Assembly: GCA_016292335.1 (NCBI GenBank) | Contig: JAECRX010000015.1 | Location: 1 to 20,676, forward strand | Direction of reading: 5' to 3' | DNA: 20,676 nucleotides | DNA from: Candidatus Sifarchaeum subterraneum | GTDB lineage: Archaea > Asgardarchaeota > Sifarchaeia > Sifarchaeales > Sifarchaeaceae | Notes under the pieces: model-generated | What the model saw: only the letters and a program-made list of their open reading frames with translations | Database searches by the model: none | What the model was told of the DNA's origin: nothing | Part shown: in pieces, positions 6,575-13,018 of the stretch | Position numbering within the stretch: position 1 is the first letter of the stretch | Layout of the letters: each line of letters begins with the position of its first letter | Position numbers and translations under genes: made by a program

Positions 6575-7423
6575 TTAAACCAAAGAGTATTGCTTGATTG
6601 CTTCAGCTATGCGGGCAGCATCTATTGTTGGTTTAACATCATGAGTGCGTATCACATGTGCACCATTCCATACAGCAATTGAAGTTGCTGAGAGTGAGCC
6701 ATGAAGCCTATCAGATGGGTCTTTTAAATTAAGAATTTTCCCTAGAAAGGATTTTCTTGAAACTCCGATGTAAACTGGTCTACCCAACTCCCTCAAGAAT
6801 TTAAGATTATTAATGACTGAAAAATCCCAGATATACCATTTGTACTCAGGCACTCGGAAAAAACCGATCGCCGGATCAACAACTATTTTCTTTTCTAAAA
6901 TACCAGCGTTCTTCGCTAATTCAAGACTTTTTTTCAAGGCTTTTTTAACTCTTTCAATGGGTGTGCCTGTTCCGCCAAATTTCTCATATGCACATATTAC
7001 GATTGAAGCATCATATTCATTGGCGATTTCTAATAGTCTTTCATCTTCTTTCAGACCATTTACATCATTGAGTATTACTGCTCCTGCTTTAAATGCAGCA
7101 TCGGCTGGTAAACTTCGCTGAGTATCAACGGAAATTGGAGCGTCGGTGTATTCTCTAATTGCTTTGATAGCCTTAGTCACTCTTTCTTTTTCTTCTTCAG
7201 CTGATATCCTAGTTTCTAGATACGGTGCTGTTGACATTGCCCCTACGTCAATGATTTCAGCACCATCCTCAACCATCTTTAGCGCTGTGTTTGCTATTTC
7301 TTCTTCATTTATTCTTACGGATCCTTTGTAGAAAGATTCGGGACTAATATTGATTACTCCTGTAATTCGAACGGGATAATCATCGCCTACCTTTACCTTA
7401 GAAAGTTCAGCGTAGAGTTTCAA
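6575..7423 (-). CDS. dihydropteroate synthase-like protein (archaeal pterin pathway)
   Basis: 282 residues, one TIM-barrel pterin-binding domain. The classic enzyme joins dihydropterin diphosphate to an aminobenzoate unit; in many archaea the relatives are thought to act in tetrahydromethanopterin or folate synthesis. Motifs in order: GVINISPESFYKGS (GxLNxTPDSF), GAEIIDVGAMSTAP, ISVDTQRS, VILNDVNG, VDPAIGF, PVYIGVSRKSFLG and GAHVIRTHDV, so all loop motifs are kept. The start is TTG at 7423 with AAGGTT upstream and a TATA box at 7466-7473. MptA, the first enzyme of the archaeal pterin route, is about 5.5 kb away on the same strand, beyond the hydrogenase island. Confidence 0.85.
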   Translation of the reverse strand: MKLYAELSKVKVGDDYPVRITGVINISPESFYKGSVRINEEEIANTALKMVEDGAEIIDVGAMSTAPYLETRISAEEEKERVTKAIKAIREYTDAPISVDTQRSLPADAAFKAGAVILNDVNGLKEDERLLEIANEYDASIVICAYEKFGGTGTPIERVKKALKKSLELAKNAGILEKKIVVDPAIGFFRVPEYKWYIWDFSVINNLKFLRELGRPVYIGVSRKSFLGKILNLKDPSDRLHGSLSATSIAVWNGAHVIRTHDVKPTIDAARIAEAIKQYSLV

Positions 7424-7465
7424 TTCTAGAACCTTCGTATTGATAAGTCATATCAGCGATCTATC

Positions 7466-7473
7466 TATAATAG
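7466..7473 (-). promoter_or_regulatory. TATA box for the DHPS-like gene
   Basis: CTATTATAG on the minus strand, predicting a transcript start near 7443 and a leader of about 20 bases before the TTG start. Confidence 0.4.
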
Positions 7474-7630
7474 AATTCTGTAACTATTAAGTGTTGTGTG
7501 TGTGAGTTGATGTCTGTCCAAATCTATATATTTGAGTAAAGAGTCGGGATTCTGCTTCTTCATTTGTTTAAAGGCTTGACAAGCAGGATTTAATAGCATT
7601 AATTCAACAAACCACACTAGGAGCGTTAAT

Positions 7631-7657
7631 GTTTCCCGATAGATTTGGTCGGAAAGA
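7631..7657 (+). repeat. 27-base direct repeat, left copy
   Basis: Begins GTTTCCCGAT and ends GGTCGGAAAGA; identical to 12216-12242 in the same orientation. The match stops exactly at both ends. It lies inside the unidentified minus-strand coding remnant. Confidence 0.9.
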
Positions 7658-7710
7658 ATTTCGTAAAAGTCTGTTAACTTAGCTAGCTGGCGAGTGAAGC
7701 ATATGAAGAA

Positions 7711-8371
7711 TTGATCAAGGCGGAGGAAGGAAAAATCTTCGATGTCGAGCTTTCTGAGAATTTGCTCAGGTTGAATGTGGAGATAGCCTCTGAGAACAGA
7801 AAGCTGTTTAGGAAATAGGCATCAGGGCTATCGATGTCATGGGCTCCATTAGATCTGGAAAGACCTCCCTCATCGCTGAGATGTAAAACGGTTAAAGAGG
7901 GGATATAGGCTCGCCTTTATAGTGGGAGACTTGACAACCACCATAGACTCAGATCGCATTGCAGAGCATGGGGTGGAGGTTATCCAGATAAACACTGGAA
8001 AGATGTGCCATCTGGACGCCAACCCCGTCAGAAAAGCGCTACAACACATCGACCTAGAGAGCATAAACCTCCTATTTATCGAGAATATGGGTAACCTCAT
8101 ATGCCCCGCGGGGTTCCAATTAGGCTCTGATAAACGGGTGGTGATCGTAAGCGTTACAGAAGGCCCATATATGGTCGTTAAGCATCCTCTCAGCTTTATG
8201 GACGCAGATGTGGCTGTTATAAATAAGATGGACTTGGCGGAGGCGATGGATGTCGATGTCGTTAAGTTGGAGAGGGATGCTTGCAATATCAATCCTAACA
8301 TAAAGGTTGTAAGGACCAATTGCAGAAGTGGTGAAGGAGTTTCAAAGGTAATAGAGGCCTTAGGCCTCTAA
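7711..8371 (+). pseudogene. hypB: hypB, nickel-insertion GTPase, broken by two frameshifts
   Basis: HypB binds nickel and, with HypA, loads it into [NiFe] hydrogenase using GTP. The pieces fall in three frames: FDVELSENLLRLN and SENRKLF up to a TAG at 7816; AIDVMGSIRSGKTSLIAEM up to a TAA at 7884; then LAFIVGDLTTTIDSDR, TGKMCHLDAN, FIENMGNLICPAGF, SVTEG and VINKMDL to the end at 8371. Each shift equals one lost base. The Walker A Gly is Arg (GSIRSGKT), explained by one G-to-A change at 7851. The first piece has only a TTG start without ribosome site. The last piece alone (from ATG 7922, 149 residues) lacks the P-loop, so it should not be a working GTPase. Clustering of defects argues for decay rather than sequencing error. 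Confidence 0.8.
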
Positions 8372-8402
8372 GAATCTTTAAGTCGAACTTGGTTGTGGAG
8401 AG

Positions 8403-8558
8403 ATGCATGAGTACTCGATGACAGCTCAGCTAGTGAAGGTTGTTCGTAGAGAAGCGAGAGCAAGGAACTCAAAGGAGGTTGTTGAGGTCCATCTACTTAT
8501 AGGGAGGCTAAGCTTCCTTGCCCCAGAGCCCTGTGTCTACACAAGAATGAGGCCATGA
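8403..8558 (+). pseudogene. hypA: hypA, truncated nickel chaperone
   Basis: Begins MHEYSMTAQLVKVV, the diagnostic HypA start in which the N-terminus and His2 bind nickel, and continues VVEVHLLIGRLSFLAPE. After about 42 residues the match ends, and the frame stops at 8556-8558 after 51 residues. The zinc-binding CxxC pairs of the C-terminal half are missing. A shifted frame downstream contains KNKCHL, but I cannot rebuild a HypA zinc domain from it. It lies 31 bases after hypB, in the usual neighbourhood. Loss of the zinc domain should abolish function. Confidence 0.72.
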
Positions 8559-8890
8559 GAGCGCACAAAAATAATCAGACCGTCTTCAAGAATAAGTGCC
8601 ACTTGTGAAGCCGGATCGAGAATATTTATGGGGTCAAGAAAAGGAACACAGAGCTAAAATCTCGGGAGATTCGATGCCTAAGAAAATGAGACCTTGAGAG
8701 GCTTGCAACAACATAAGCTTACTGGTAGTCATCTCAACCCTCCTGCAATAGGGAGTAGCAAATCGGTTAGTCTCTACAAGTAACTAGTCCTGTAAGAGGT
8801 GAATGCTGGAAAAATTCTAAACAACCCCCTTCTGCCAGTCTTTATGCTGCCCTCTTCATTAGAATATCCTCATAAGAATTATGAAACAAC
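8559..8890. other. degenerate stretch between hypA and hydrogenase genes
   Basis: No intact gene. Intermediate GC suggests it belongs to the island. On the minus strand a GGAGG-preceded ATG opens MTTSKLMLLQASQG..., and after one base shift the frame continues DPASQVALILEDGLIIFVRS, which is protein-like but unrecognised. The region is most likely decayed coding sequence. Confidence 0.4.
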
Positions 8891-8899
8891 CCAAAAAGA

Positions 8900-8910
8900 T
8901 TTAAATATAA
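8900..8910 (+). promoter_or_regulatory. TATA box of the hydrogenase operon
   Basis: TTTAAATATAA preceded by the purine-rich AAAAAGA (BRE-like). The predicted transcript start near 8931 gives a leader of about 20 bases. An archaeal-style promoter, and so suited to the present host or an archaeal donor. Confidence 0.5.
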
Positions 8911-8952
8911 TTTCTTAATTCGTGATAACGAAATCTGCCTAAAAGAAATGAG

Positions 8953-9915
8953 ATGGTAAAGATGACGAACATCCATGTTGTATGGCTACAGGGTCAAGGT
9001 TGCACAGGATGCACGGTCTCCTTCACGAACGCCACGCATCCAAGCCTTGCCGACCTCTTAACAGGTTTCATAGCCCCCGCCGAGGGCGTTATTCTTGACT
9101 TCCATCAGACGATAATGCTCCCCTGGGGAGAACAGGCTATTCAGGTCTTGGACGAGGCTCAAGAGGGGCAACTCGACCCTTTGGTAGTGGTTGTGGAAGG
9201 GGCGATACCGGACGAGAGTACTGCAAGAGAGACCGGTGGTTTCTGGTGTCTCTCTGGCGAAAAAGATGGTGAACCAATCACATTTAGCGAGAGGGTCGAC
9301 CGCCTTTCAGAGAAGGCAGCCCTAATGGTCGCAGCTGGAACCTGCGCCTCCTATGGGGGGATCCCCCATGGAAGACCTAACCCCACAGGGGCTAAGGGTC
9401 TCCTCGATTATTTGGGCCGAAACTGGAAGAGCGCTCTAGGCATACCAGTTGTCTGTGTTCCCGGATGCCCTGTTCATGGTGAGCACCTAGCTGAGATATT
9501 GGCACATGCCGTTCTGGCTGTTAGGGAAGTCTTACCTCTTCCCGAGCTCGATAAGGAGCATAGGCCTGTACACATCTTCCGCCACACAGCTCATGAGAAC
9601 TGCCCCCGGGCAGGGTTATTCGCAGATGGAAAAAACTCCCACGAGTTCGGTGAACCCAACTGCATGGGACTACTCGGGTGTAAGGGCCCGATCGCCCACT
9701 GCGATGCTCCAAAAAGGGGTTTTATAGAAGGTGTCGGTGGGTGTACAACAGTAGGGTCTCCATGTATAGGTTGTACTGAGCCTGAGTTTCCCGACCGCCC
9801 ATATTCTCCATTCCTAGCGAAGGCTCCTGCTAGTTTCTTTATCGTAGAGAAGATCCATGGCATAGGTGGGAGCCTAGGTGCTGTCTGGAGCAGGATAAAG
9901 AGAAGAAAAATCTGA
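8953..9915 (+). CDS. [NiFe] hydrogenase small subunit, no Tat signal
   Basis: 320 residues. It carries electrons between the NiFe site and outside partners through three iron-sulfur clusters. Proximal ligands: Cys17 and Cys20 (GCTGC), Cys131 (GTCASYGG), Cys172 (GCPVHG). Distal ligands: His214, Cys217, Cys237, Cys243 (HTAHENC, CMGLLGCKGP). Medial ligands: Cys250, Cys271, Cys274 (SPCIGCTEPEFPD), plus Cys264 at the place where standard enzymes have a proline, so a [4Fe-4S] rather than [3Fe-4S] medial cluster is likely. The pattern is closest to group 1 uptake hydrogenases, yet there is no twin-arginine signal and no C-terminal membrane helix, so it should stay in the cytoplasm. A second ATG at 8962 is possible. 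First gene of an operon with the large subunit. Confidence 0.92.
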   Translation: MVKMTNIHVVWLQGQGCTGCTVSFTNATHPSLADLLTGFIAPAEGVILDFHQTIMLPWGEQAIQVLDEAQEGQLDPLVVVVEGAIPDESTARETGGFWCLSGEKDGEPITFSERVDRLSEKAALMVAAGTCASYGGIPHGRPNPTGAKGLLDYLGRNWKSALGIPVVCVPGCPVHGEHLAEILAHAVLAVREVLPLPELDKEHRPVHIFRHTAHENCPRAGLFADGKNSHEFGEPNCMGLLGCKGPIAHCDAPKRGFIEGVGGCTTVGSPCIGCTEPEFPDRPYSPFLAKAPASFFIVEKIHGIGGSLGAVWSRIKRRKI

Positions 9916-9925
9916 GGTGAATTAG

Positions 9926-11647
9926 TTGGCTAATAAAGAGATAGTTATCGAGCCGGTGACTAGATTAGAAGGACACTATGGAATCCACGCCGATGCCGAT
10001 CTCACGGCTAAAAGGTATGTGGATGCTCATAGCTACGTAACCATGTTCAGGGGATGGGAGATCATCCTTAAGCGCAGGGAGCCTGCTGATGCCATCTGGA
10101 TCACGCAGCGGATCTGCGGGGTCTGTCCTTATCCACACGCCCTTGCTTCAGTCGAGGCTGTGGACATGGTTTATAACGCACCCCCACCACCCATGGGGAT
10201 TCTCCTTAGGGATCTCATGCATGGAGCTGAGCAACTCTACGACGCAGTTCTGGGCTGTTTCGTGCTCGAAGGCCCCGATTACAGCCAGCAGATCGTGGAG
10301 AAGTCTAACCCGGAGTGGTGGGAAGAGGCCAAGAAGACGAAGGCTCCAAATAGTGAATTCCATGGTTACCAGACCATCGCGGAGATCATGACAGCCCTGA
10401 ACCCCCTAACTGGTTCCCTGTGGTTGAGATCCCTAGGACTGGCAAAACTGGGTAGAAAGATGGCTGCCCTCCTAGGTGGCAAACACCCGCATGTGAACAC
10501 CTTAGTACCGGGTGGCGTGGCTATGACTTTAACTCCATCGGATCTTGAGCAGTACATAGCGATGCTCTCCCAACACATCGCCTTCTCGAAAGAATTCATA
10601 CCCCTCTTCGATGACCTATGCGATTTTATACTCAGCATGGGTTACGAGGACTCAGGAGAACGACCAATGAACCTCTTATCCTACGGTGCATACGAGGACC
10701 CCTCAGCCTATACAGCAAAATACGAGGACATGACCAACTGGGGTCTAAAGCGTAAGATCTCCCCAGGTGTTGTGGTAAAAGGGGAGCTGATCACTCGGGA
10801 TCTGGTAGAAATCAGTGTAGGGGTACGCGAATTCGTTAACCACTCGTACTACACCGAATGGACCAGTCCGGAGTTAGAAGAGGACCCCTTAGGGAATCCA
10901 CTTGCCTCTGAGCATCCATGGAATAAAGAGACACAGCCAGAGCCTGGACCGCCGAGAGATTGGAAATCTAAGTATTCTTGGGCGACATCCCCACGATGGC
11001 AGCATTGGAAGAAGAATGGAGAGATACATGTCCTTGAGGCTGGACCCATATCGAGGTTGTGGATCACGGCCTTATCGGGGAATGGCTCGGAGTCTACCGG
11101 GAAGAGCCTCCGCTTTACCCTTCCTAGGGCGACCATCGTAGGCTATCCTGTAGCGGACGAGTTCACCTTCGAGTGGAAGATACCCGAGAAGGTGAATACC
11201 ATCGAACGAGTCAGAGCTAGAGCCTACTACCATGCCTACTCTGCCTACGCCTCCTTAAGTCAACTCCTCCAAGCCACAGAGTTGATCAAGAAGGGACAGA
11301 CAAAGGTCTGGAACAAGTATAAGAAGCCGAAGCATGGTGTAGGCGTCGGGATGGTAGAAGCAATGAGGGGCGCCCTAGCACACTGGGTCGTTATGAAGAA
11401 AAAAAAGATCCATAAGTATCAGATCATAACACCCTCTGGATGGAATGCAGGTCCCAGAGGTCCAAATGGTGAGCTGGGTCCCTATGAGGAGGCGATCGTT
11501 GGAACCCCCGTCACAGAACCGTCACCTGAGGAAGAGCTCCTCGGTGTCGACGTTGTTAGAGTGGTGAGGAGCTTCGATCCTTGCCTCGCATGCTGCGTAC
11601 ACCTATATACTGGAGACAAGAATGTCCGACAAATAGACATCATCTAG
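9926..11647 (+). CDS. [NiFe] hydrogenase large (catalytic) subunit
   Basis: 573 residues, full length. It holds the Ni-Fe(CN)2CO site that splits or makes H2. Both metal motifs are intact: RICGVCPYPH (Cys64, Cys67, His71) and DPCLACCVH (Cys553, Cys556, His559). Other family signatures are EPVTRLEGHY at the start, PRATIVGYPV, ERVRARAYYHAYSA, and RGALAHWVV...YQIITPSGWNAGPR. An extra Cys557 follows the second nickel-binding cysteine. A 14-residue tail, LYTGDKNVRQIDII, follows His559 and would be removed by a maturation protease. The TTG start is set by GAGGTGA at 9914-9920, which overlaps the small-subunit stop. Relatives suggest group 1; subgroup not assigned. Highly GC-rich compared with the flanks. 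Confidence 0.93.
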   Translation: MANKEIVIEPVTRLEGHYGIHADADLTAKRYVDAHSYVTMFRGWEIILKRREPADAIWITQRICGVCPYPHALASVEAVDMVYNAPPPPMGILLRDLMHGAEQLYDAVLGCFVLEGPDYSQQIVEKSNPEWWEEAKKTKAPNSEFHGYQTIAEIMTALNPLTGSLWLRSLGLAKLGRKMAALLGGKHPHVNTLVPGGVAMTLTPSDLEQYIAMLSQHIAFSKEFIPLFDDLCDFILSMGYEDSGERPMNLLSYGAYEDPSAYTAKYEDMTNWGLKRKISPGVVVKGELITRDLVEISVGVREFVNHSYYTEWTSPELEEDPLGNPLASEHPWNKETQPEPGPPRDWKSKYSWATSPRWQHWKKNGEIHVLEAGPISRLWITALSGNGSESTGKSLRFTLPRATIVGYPVADEFTFEWKIPEKVNTIERVRARAYYHAYSAYASLSQLLQATELIKKGQTKVWNKYKKPKHGVGVGMVEAMRGALAHWVVMKKKKIHKYQIITPSGWNAGPRGPNGELGPYEEAIVGTPVTEPSPEEELLGVDVVRVVRSFDPCLACCVHLYTGDKNVRQIDII

Positions 11648-11661
11648 GGATAGGTCAACGT

Positions 11662-11675
11662 CCCCCTCTTTTTTT
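11662..11675 (+). terminator. hydrogenase operon terminator (C5-TC-T7)
   Basis: CCCCCTC followed by seven T, 15 bases after the large-subunit stop. It separates the operon from the convergent protease gene. Confidence 0.6.
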
Positions 11676-11720
11676 ATGGCCTTTCTCCTTTTTCTAAACC
11701 CTACTCCCCAAAAGGACACA

Positions 11721-12272
11721 TTAATTCTCCTTTAGTCTAAGGATCTCCATAACTAATGAGACTGCCTTCCTCGCTGCGGCCTCGACCTCACTAGAGAGAT
11801 CTAAACTCAGATTCAAGCTCTTCGGTTCACATCCTATAAGGATACACCTAGGAGGTAGAGTCCTTAAAGCCTTGGCTAACCTGAGGAGGCCTTCCAATCC
11901 AGCCTCGTGGAGACTCAGAGTGACAAGATCTGTGACATCCTCTACGCTGACCTCTTCAACCGTGATCTCCCTCTTGTACAAGGTTCCTGGCTCTCCACCA
12001 CCCTCGGTCACATCAAGGAAGATGATGAAGTCATAATCACTCAGCTCGGAGGCGACAGTTAGACCAGCTGTGCCGAAATCCCATAACATCACGTTCTTCG
12101 GGAGTGAACAAGCTGAGAGGAGGTCGATGACTCGGGGACCAAAGCCGTCATCACCCCTGAGCCTGTTTCCAATCCCCGCAACCAAGACTTTTTTAGCCCG
12201 GGAGGGTCGCTTTAAGTTTCCCGATAGATTTGGTCGGAAAGATAAAAACAGCATCCATCTCAACAATACCAT
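11721..12272 (-). CDS. hydrogenase maturation protease (HyaD/HycI family) with altered N-terminus
   Basis: Nickel-dependent endopeptidase that clips the large-subunit tail once nickel is in place. Motifs: KVLVAGIGNRLRGDDGFGP with the metal-binding Asp, DFGTAGL, IIFLDVTEG with a second acidic ligand, SLHEAGLEGLL, and IGCEPKSLNLS. About 140 residues are normal family sequence. The family normally starts right at the KVLVAGIGN strand. Here the only ATGs (12272 and 12254) lie upstream, beyond or across the right 27-base repeat, giving an odd MLFLSFRPNLSGNL leader, with no clear ribosome site. The native start seems to have been lost at the island boundary. A TTG within KVLVAG is possible. It is convergent to the hydrogenase genes and likely serves them. 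Confidence 0.85.
   Translation of the reverse strand: MVLLRWMLFLSFRPNLSGNLKRPSRAKKVLVAGIGNRLRGDDGFGPRVIDLLSACSLPKNVMLWDFGTAGLTVASELSDYDFIIFLDVTEGGGEPGTLYKREITVEEVSVEDVTDLVTLSLHEAGLEGLLRLAKALRTLPPRCILIGCEPKSLNLSLDLSSEVEAAARKAVSLVMEILRLKEN
12216..12242 (+). repeat. 27-base direct repeat, right copy
   Basis: Identical to 7631-7657 and in the same orientation. It falls in the 5' part of the maturation protease frame and marks the change from GC-rich to AT-rich sequence. Confidence 0.9.
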
Positions 12273-12528
12273 TATTTTGACTCATTAATTGGCACCCTGG
12301 GTGAATTGTATCAACCACTCTAGCAGAAGCTAATCTTTAAAGTGGAAGATAATCAATTAAGATAATTGCATTAGATAGAGCATCATCAAGAAAGTTAACT
12401 TGCTTTCTTTATATTATCTGTACCTGCAATTCTGTTTTCGTATTTCATCAGCTCCCTCAAGGAAGACATAACGCCAGTAAAATCAATTCTATCTAATTGA
12501 AAATTATTAATAGGGGATCAGACTTCAT
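12243..12528 (-). pseudogene. possible decayed gene beside the island
   Basis: The minus strand has a GGAG-preceded ATG at 12528 (MKSDP), then protein-like pieces in shifting frames: FQLDRIDFTGVMSSLREL and KYENRIAGTDN, then VNFLDDALSNAIILIDYLPL, an in-frame stop, and ARVVDTIHPGCQLMSQNNG ending at the right repeat. At least two one-base shifts and one stop are needed to join them. Family not recognised. It may be the host gene cut by the island, or coincidence in AT-rich DNA. Confidence 0.3.
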
Positions 12529-12595
12529 TATTAACTCCGCTTTTTGATATTCCCATTAATTAAAAACTCTTTTGATGAGAAGAGCTTTTAACTCT

Positions 12596-12655
12596 AAAAA
12601 AAGAAAAAAAGAGGGTTATTCGCTGTTCATCAAGAGTTAGACAAGATAATCCCTC
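12596..12655 (-). terminator. hairpin plus U-tract terminator
   Basis: On the minus strand GAGGG-a-TTAT (12655-12646) pairs with ATAACCCTC (12619-12611) and is followed at once by TTTTTTTCTTTTTTT. This resembles an intrinsic terminator and would end transcripts coming from mptA, 320 bases upstream. Confidence 0.5.
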
Positions 12656-12682
12656 TCAGGAACTCTAAGCTTGATTACATAA

Positions 12683-13018
12683 ATGAAAAACGCGATACCA
12701 AAGAGGGAGCAGAATATTGCTTTTGGTAGAATATCTAGTAGAGTTGCAATAACGGAATACTGCGAGTATATCACTCGTGGTACGTTCTTGTGCATGAGAC
12801 GAGCTATCCGTGAAAGTCCAACGCTTGAGATAGTTCTGGATGACTCGCAGGGGACGAGAAATGTCTTAAAAGTTAGTTACCGAATTCTTTTAAAAGTTCT
12901 TGATGAGATAAGAGTGAACTCCTTTCCCGTAAGTACACGCAAAATAAGATTTACAACAAAGTTTAGAATCATAAATTTTAGGAAAGCTGTTTTCGAAGTT
13001 CCCATATGGTTGATCTGA
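12683..13018 (+). CDS. uncertain ORF (111 aa)
   Basis: Open for 111 residues in a gap that otherwise lacks genes. The middle looks protein-like (YITRGTFLCMRRAIRESP, TLEIVLDDSQGTRNVLKVSY), but there is no ribosome site or recognised domain, and its last 14 codons overlap the 3' end of mptA on the other strand. Could be a real small protein or the 3' untranslated region of mptA. Confidence 0.25.
   Translation: MKNAIPKREQNIAFGRISSRVAITEYCEYITRGTFLCMRRAIRESPTLEIVLDDSQGTRNVLKVSYRILLKVLDEIRVNSFPVSTRKIRFTTKFRIINFRKAVFEVPIWLI

Larger units (their letters stand above)
7465..7700 (-). pseudogene. 5'-truncated unidentified coding remnant (transposase-like?)
   Basis: A minus-strand frame without any usable start runs through the left 27-base repeat and ends at the TAG at 7465-7467. 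It reads like protein: KLTDFYEILSDQIYRETLT, WFVELMLLNPACQAFKQM, then SLLKYIDLDRHQLTHTTLNS. The frame stays open to about 7826, but past about 7700 it runs antisense to hypB, so the true gene probably ends where the island begins. The right-hand 27-base copy matches only the part encoding about nine of these residues. I do not recognise the family; a transposase fragment is a guess based on context. Its 3' end overlaps the DHPS promoter. Confidence 0.35.
7631..12242. mobile_element. GC-rich hydrogenase island bounded by direct repeats
   Basis: A block of clearly higher GC than its flanks: the 60 bases from 9301 hold 38 G/C, while the 60 from 4561 hold 20. Identical 27-base direct repeats lie at 7631-7657 and 12216-12242. 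Inside are broken hypB, broken hypA, hydrogenase small and large subunits and a convergent maturation protease. No recombinase is inside; a recombinase relic lies at 1517-1810. Foreign origin is inferred from composition, bounding repeats and partial gene decay. A misjoined metagenome assembly is the alternative. Confidence 0.5.

Noticed and set aside
7870..8319. Long minus-strand frame (149 residues) opposite hypB
   Set aside because: The plus strand carries clear HypB motifs over the same bases; the antisense frame is a by-product and has low-complexity Ser/Thr content.
9506..9863. Several frames of 60-90 residues inside the hydrogenase small subunit
   Set aside because: Alternate-frame shadows of a GC-rich, strongly conserved gene.
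7631..12242. Simple transposon with inverted terminal repeats
   Set aside because: The bounding repeats are direct, not inverted, and no intact transposase lies inside; island by recombination fits better.
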